Source: an uncultured Lachnospiraceae bacterium
Lineage (GTDB): Bacteria; Bacillota; Clostridia; Lachnospirales; Lachnospiraceae
Assembly (NCBI GenBank): GCA_910587935.1
Contig: CAJUNP010000008.1
Location: 27,401 to 91,400 of the forward strand
Length of the DNA stretch: 64,000 nucleotides
Reading direction: 5' to 3'
The notes under the pieces were generated by a model. It ran no database searches. It was given only the letters and a program-made list of their open reading frames with translations, and was not told the DNA's origin. The stretch's first letter is position 1; every line of letters begins with the position of its first letter. Shown here piece by piece: positions 61,081-64,000 of the stretch. Position numbers and translations under genes: made by a program.

Positions 61081-61192
61081 GCTATTTCATTACAAAGCCG
61101 GATTTTGAAATCGTACTGACGACTAAGTAAACACAGAAAGAACGGAAAACAATACTTCCGGGATATCCGTGTAAGCTACTCCCTTTGTAGCT
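61068..61192 (-). promoter_or_regulatory. yybP-ykoY riboswitch (Mn2+ sensing)
   Basis: On the minus strand the conserved blocks are present in order: CTACAAAGGGAGTAGCTT, GTCGTCAGTACGA, ATCCGGCTTTGTAATG and AGCGAGACTTTGC. CAAAG and CTTTG can close helix P1. When Mn2+ stabilises P1 the terminator at 61040-61080 cannot form, which would turn on the exchanger. Confidence 0.9.
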
Positions 61193-61194
61193 TG

Positions 61195-61223
61195 AGTATA
61201 GCTTTTTTTCCAAAAGTTGTCAA
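61195..61223 (-). promoter_or_regulatory. Promoter of the Mn2+-riboswitch transcript
   Basis: TTGACA (61223-61218) and TATACT (61200-61195) with a 17-base spacer, just ahead of the aptamer. Confidence 0.88.
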
Positions 61224-61234
61224 CGGGGATTTTA

Positions 61235-61915
61235 TTATTCAACGGCCTGCGCTTTTACACGGGCGAGAGCCGAGGAAACCGGTTTAATGGAAATCAGAAT
61301 CAGTGTGACAAGGGCTTCCGGTACAAGGTATGATGCCTGGTATCCCATGGAGTATACCAGAGGATGCATGCCTGCCGGAGCATAGGAAGCAAAGAAAACT
61401 ACTCCTGAAAGCGTAGAAAATACAAAGCGTCCCAGTACGCCCACAACGTATCCCGTCTGCAGCCCGAACTTTTTATTATGAAAAAAGCCGGCCAGTCCCA
61501 GTGCGCCAAAAGCGATCGGATAGTCCAGAAGCATTTGGGGAAGCGTGTAAAAAATCGGTTCCATAACAAACTGTACCAGGCCGTAGGCGATAGCCGTCAT
61601 GATTCCCACATAAGACCCGTACCAGTAAGCTATTATTACAATAAACAGCATGGAAAACATGGTGACGGAGCCGCCCATGGGCATTTCAAACAGCTTGATC
61701 ATGGAGCATACAACGGCGATTGCGATAGCTGCGGCAGAAAAAACAAGCTGTTTTGTTGTGAGCGCCGCTTTTTTGGCAGTGTGCCTTTGTCTGATAAACG
61801 CGGCGGCAAGCAGTAAGAGTCCAATCAGTACGGCGACCAGAATACAGCCGGCGGGGGTCAGGTGAACGGAGCCGTCTCCCCATGCACCCTCCGGGGTTAC
61901 CCATAAATTATTCAT
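61235..61915 (-). CDS. thiT: Thiamine ECF transporter S component
   Basis: 226 residues, about six membrane helices after an N-terminal one (about 19-38). Marks of ThiT are TKQLVFSAAAIAIAVVCSM, a GSVTMFSMLFIVIIAYWYG stretch near residue 88, and LLDYPIAFGALGLAGFF near 140. It binds thiamine and works with the shared ECF energy module. The TPP riboswitch upstream confirms the vitamin. ATG 61915 follows GGAGG, and that same GGAGG is part of a hairpin with a T-run before the start codon. The gene ends 11 bp before the minus-strand promoter of the exchanger unit. Confidence 0.93.
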   Translation of the reverse strand: MNNLWVTPEGAWGDGSVHLTPAGCILVAVLIGLLLLAAAFIRQRHTAKKAALTTKQLVFSAAAIAIAVVCSMIKLFEMPMGGSVTMFSMLFIVIIAYWYGSYVGIMTAIAYGLVQFVMEPIFYTLPQMLLDYPIAFGALGLAGFFHNKKFGLQTGYVVGVLGRFVFSTLSGVVFFASYAPAGMHPLVYSMGYQASYLVPEALVTLILISIKPVSSALARVKAQAVE

Positions 61916-61944
61916 AAAAAAACCTCCTTGTCTTGACAAAGAGG
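61916..61944 (-). terminator. Terminator hairpin that contains the thiT ribosome site
   Basis: On the minus strand CCTCTTTGTC (61944-61935) pairs with GACAAGGAGG (61932-61923) with one wobble, followed by seven T and then ATG. The 3' arm is the Shine-Dalgarno sequence, so the hairpin could block both transcription and translation. Confidence 0.8.
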
Positions 61945-62022
61945 GACACGGTCCGTATTTGATAAATGCAATTGAAGGTAGAAGGTATGATGGTTATCAG
62001 TTAATATGTATCTATTGCATTC

Positions 62023-62119
62023 TCAATTACGTGCTTCCCTACGCCGGTATTATCCGGGTCAGGTAATGAGGGTTAGAATCCAAAGATTCAATCTCAGCAA
62101 GTGCTCCCCTAGCGTCTTA
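62023..62119 (-). promoter_or_regulatory. TPP riboswitch (thi box)
   Basis: On the minus strand the core reads CTAGGGGAGCACTTGCTGAGA, then ACCCTCATTACCTGACCCGG and ATAATACCGGCGTAGGGAAGC, matching the thi-box consensus. TPP should promote the hairpin at 61916-61944 and switch thiT off. Confidence 0.97.
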
Positions 62120-62135
62120 TTTAATTTCGAAATGG

Positions 62136-62164
62136 AGTATAGCGGATTTCCGGTGACTTGTCAA
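62136..62164 (-). promoter_or_regulatory. Promoter of the thiT transcript
   Basis: TTGACA (62164-62159) and TATACT (62141-62136) are 17 bases apart on the minus strand, near-perfect. Confidence 0.9.
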
Positions 62165-62173
62165 GAGTTTTTT

Positions 62174-62202
62174 TTGACATGTAAGACTACTTATTGTAGT
62201 CT
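62174..62202 (+). promoter_or_regulatory. Divergent promoter toward the decayed lipoprotein
   Basis: A perfect TTGACA and TAGTCT, 17 bases apart. The -10 lies inside the inverted repeats described next. Confidence 0.65.
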
Positions 62203-62220
62203 ATTGGTAAACTACAATAA
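62185..62220. promoter_or_regulatory. Nested palindromic operator
   Basis: TTATTGTAGT (62191-62200) is repeated inverted as ACTACAATAA (62211-62220) with perfect 10-bp arms, and GACTAC/GTAGTC (62185-62190, 62196-62201) forms a second dyad sharing the middle half-site. The TGTAGT/ACTACA half-sites recall BlaI/MecI-type operators. They overlie the -10 region. Confidence 0.6.
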
Positions 62221-62239
62221 CTTGCTAAGGAAGAATTGA

Positions 62240-62605
62240 ATGAAACCTAAAAACAAAATTGGCCGCTGAATATTATTGGCAGTTTTAGGATACAGCTTTT
62301 TATTTTTCTGTCAGGTTGTGCGGAAAGCGAAACCATGATTTATATCCCGGAGTGGAGCCCGCCGGATCTGCAATGTGATGATGGGAGTTATCTTGGAGCA
62401 TGGACTTTAGCGGGAGATAATTTATATTACAGTTATAATATCACAACACGGGAAGGACAGAACGAGACATTTATCGGAGGAATCGATCTGTTAACGGGTG
62501 AAAAATCCACTCTTCAAAAACGGGGAGACGGTAACATTCACTCTCTTTTTACGGATTCCGGACAGAATTTACGGTGTTTAAGAATTGTTCCCAAAGGAAC
62601 GGAAG
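62240..62605 (+). pseudogene. Decayed lipoprotein gene
   Basis: The ATG at 62240 after AAGGAAG begins MKPKNKIGR and hits a TGA at codon 10. The same frame then gives a signal-peptide core (ILLAVLGYSFLFF) and, after a one-base shift in a T-rich stretch near 62296-62310, the lipobox LSGCAESE and a mature domain (IYIPEWSPPDLQCDDGSYLG, LAGDNLYYSYNITTREGQ, GIDLLTGEKS). The repeated turn motifs look like a beta-propeller lipoprotein, but the gene then stops matching at about 62605, where a different short gene end begins. At least a nonsense change, a frameshift and a 3' deletion are visible. Confidence 0.65.
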
Positions 62606-62752
62606 ATGCTGATAGACTTTGTGGCGGACAGGGACCTGGAAGCCTATCTGGAAGCGGGAAAAGAAAAAAGCCGGAAACTATCTTGTAGCATCCGACTTTT
62701 TCTGTTATATTATGAAAAACAGTACGCAAAGTTATTTATAAAATTTTTCTGA
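62606..62752 (+). pseudogene. 3' fragment of a small accessory gene, with terminator copy 2
   Basis: A 48-residue frame begins MLIDFVADRDLEAYLEAGKE and passes through AAAAAGCCGGA (62665-62675) and TCCGACTTTTT (62691-62701). These pair as in the element at 5901-5959, with closely similar flanks. It looks like the C-terminal end of a repeated small helical gene whose own stop has been lost, joined to the decayed lipoprotein. Confidence 0.45.
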
Positions 62753-62806
62753 GCAACATTGACAGTGAGATATATTTCCGTTAATAAGACCCTGGTCCAC
62801 TGAACG

Positions 62807-62832
62807 GCGGGGAATTTCCCCGCTATTTTTGT
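62807..62832 (+). terminator. Rho-independent terminator
   Basis: GCGGGGAA pairs with TTCCCCGC around a single central T (62807-62823), followed by TATTTTTGTT. It insulates the flavoprotein gene from the decayed region. Confidence 0.8.
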
Positions 62833-62982
62833 TATTCCATTATGTCTGTGCCAAAATAAGGAAAGATGAATGTCCGGATGTAATTACGTTAACGGCGAGA
62901 ATATCAAAAGCAATTCAATGGGCAGATTGAGCTTATATGCGAAAGACGGCAGACTGACATAGGAAACAGCAGAGAGGATGGT

Positions 62983-64000
62983 ATGCAGATGTATGATGTG
63001 ATAGTGGTCGGTGCGGGGCCTGCAGGATGCACGGCATCTAAGGTCTTGGCGGAAAAGGGCTATAAGGTTCTTCTGTTGGAGAAGTTTAGGATGCCAAGGT
63101 ATAAGTCCTGTTCGGGCGTACTGATAAAAAAATCAATGGAACTTGTGAAGGTCTATTTCGGGGAGGATGTGCCGGAATCTGCCATGTGTACCCCGACAGA
63201 GAACAGGGGTATGATCTTTACGGATGATAAGGGGAAAGAATACCGTTTTGAGCAGGAGGGGGTGAATGTGTGGCGCAGCCATTTTGACGGGTGGCTTGCG
63301 GAAAAAGCGAAGGAGAGCGGCGCAGAGGTCAGGGATGGTGTGTCAGTTCTTTCATGCACGGAAAAGGATGGTTTTGTGGAAATCAGCCTGCATGGAGAAA
63401 ATAATTATACGGAAAACGCAAGGTATGTCATTGACTGTGAGGGTGTTGTCGGAACATTGAAACGGAAGATTACCAGAGAGGTTTCCGGATACATAACAAC
63501 ATTCCAGACCTTCAACGAGGGCAGCATTGATTTAGACCTGCATTACTTTTATGCGTACCTGCAGCCGGAACTGTCGGAATATGATGCGTGGTTCAACGTA
63601 AAGGATGATCTGTTGGTGTTTGGTGTTTCTGTGAAGGATATGAATAAGATCGGTCATTATTATGAACGTTTTATTTCTTACATGGAACAAAACCATCAGC
63701 TGCGTATTCACAGGCAGGTGAAGGAGGAAAAATGGCTGATGCCGCACATCCGTCCGGGATGCCGTGTAGATTACGGTGTCGGGCGTATCTTTTTCGCCGG
63801 GGAGGTTGCCGGGTTCTTAAACCCGATGGGAGAGGGCATATCTGCCGGAATGGAGAGCGGGTATTGTGCCGCCTGCGCAATCATGGGGCATTTTGATAAT
63901 CCGAAAATGGCTTGTGAGGCTTATCGGCAAAGCACGGAAAACGTCAAATCCTATATGCAGCGCCAGTGGAGCCTTGTCGGGGGAATGGCTGGCACATTCA
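62983..64000 (+). CDS. Geranylgeranyl-reductase-like FAD-dependent oxidoreductase, 3' end outside the window
   Basis: At least 339 residues. The N-terminal dinucleotide-binding motif is VIVVGAGPAGCTAS, with the ribose-binding acid in LLLEK. A conserved Cys lies in PRYKSCSGVL near residue 42. The second FAD motif of this group reads GRIFFAGEVAG and NPMGEGISAGMESG near residues 265-290. This is the FixC/digeranylgeranylglycerophospholipid reductase superfamily, which reduces isoprenoid chains or related substrates using FAD. AGAGG precedes ATG 62983 by 5 bases; ATG 62989 is an alternative. The C-terminus is not visible. What a clostridial member reduces is not known. Confidence 0.85.
   Translation, partial: MQMYDVIVVGAGPAGCTASKVLAEKGYKVLLLEKFRMPRYKSCSGVLIKKSMELVKVYFGEDVPESAMCTPTENRGMIFTDDKGKEYRFEQEGVNVWRSHFDGWLAEKAKESGAEVRDGVSVLSCTEKDGFVEISLHGENNYTENARYVIDCEGVVGTLKRKITREVSGYITTFQTFNEGSIDLDLHYFYAYLQPELSEYDAWFNVKDDLLVFGVSVKDMNKIGHYYERFISYMEQNHQLRIHRQVKEEKWLMPHIRPGCRVDYGVGRIFFAGEVAGFLNPMGEGISAGMESGYCAACAIMGHFDNPKMACEAYRQSTENVKSYMQRQWSLVGGMAGTF

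Noticed and set aside
62006..62239. 77-codon plus-strand frame
   Set aside because: It crosses the TPP riboswitch, two promoters and an operator; not a gene.

Overview
The window looks like a chromosomal segment of a low-to-mid GC, gut-type Clostridia, most likely Lachnospiraceae. Supporting signs are strong AGGAGG ribosome sites, TTGACA/TATAAT promoters, AddAB instead of RecBCD, ECF vitamin transporters, a Hol-Tox type small toxin, GHKL/LytTR signalling, and many sugar-operon regulators next to glycoside hydrolases. The taxon is an inference. No rRNA, tRNA or CRISPR array was seen.

Layout. 1-5300: the 3' part of glmS, an AraC regulator and a divergent GH3 beta-glucosidase with inverted domain order. 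5300-6600: a gene-poor stretch with a frameshifted small gene and a compact type I toxin/antisense-RNA pair. 6600-8950: a LysR regulator and a MetY-type sulfhydrylase. 8950-10620: decayed mobile DNA, including an IS110-type transposase fragment. 10.6-19.6 kb: a sugar-uptake locus with a membrane sensor/AraC regulator, binding protein, two permeases, a two-subunit LacLM beta-galactosidase and a DUF2752 membrane protein; no ATPase is encoded, so a shared one is presumably used. 20.0-25.4 kb: a LacI repressor divergent from a ROK kinase, a cytoplasmic GH9 hydrolase and a NagB deaminase, read here as a possible glucosamine-oligosaccharide pathway. 25.5-31.6 kb: glnS, DUF2225, MocR and TetR regulators, and small membrane or Cys-rich proteins. 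31.8-35.7 kb: an MBOAT/SGNH O-acylation pair and a uracil permease with an 18-bp palindrome at its promoter.

35.8-41.7 kb: a LytTR regulator, GHKL kinase, YhfC-type intramembrane protease and lipoprotein in one tight operon (the best candidate for an undescribed signalling system), then a dipeptidase, an acyltransferase-like membrane protein and a HAD phosphatase. 41.8-45.1 kb: a lysine riboswitch controlling an NhaC-family transporter, then a DUF3048 lipoprotein. 45.3-48.3 kb: a GNAT enzyme and an OmpR regulator followed by a kinase and an ABC ATPase that a deletion has truncated and joined. 48.4-50.4 kb: a WYL regulator with YjbR-like and GyrI-like proteins. 50.4-51.3 kb: FMN riboswitch and ribU. 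51.4-60.0 kb: a DNA-repair operon (3-methyladenine glycosylase, addB, addA) with a patatin-like lipase. 60.0-62.2 kb, minus strand: a cation exchanger behind a yybP-ykoY (Mn2+) riboswitch, and thiT behind a TPP riboswitch. 62.2-64.0 kb: a decayed lipoprotein behind a palindromic operator, then the 5' part of a geranylgeranyl-reductase-like flavoprotein.

Four metabolite riboswitches (lysine, FMN, Mn2+, TPP) fall within about 20 kb, each in front of a transporter. Three of them (lysine, Mn2+, TPP) have near-consensus promoters with 17-bp spacers; the FMN one has a 16-bp spacer. All functional calls come from reading motifs by eye; no database search was run.
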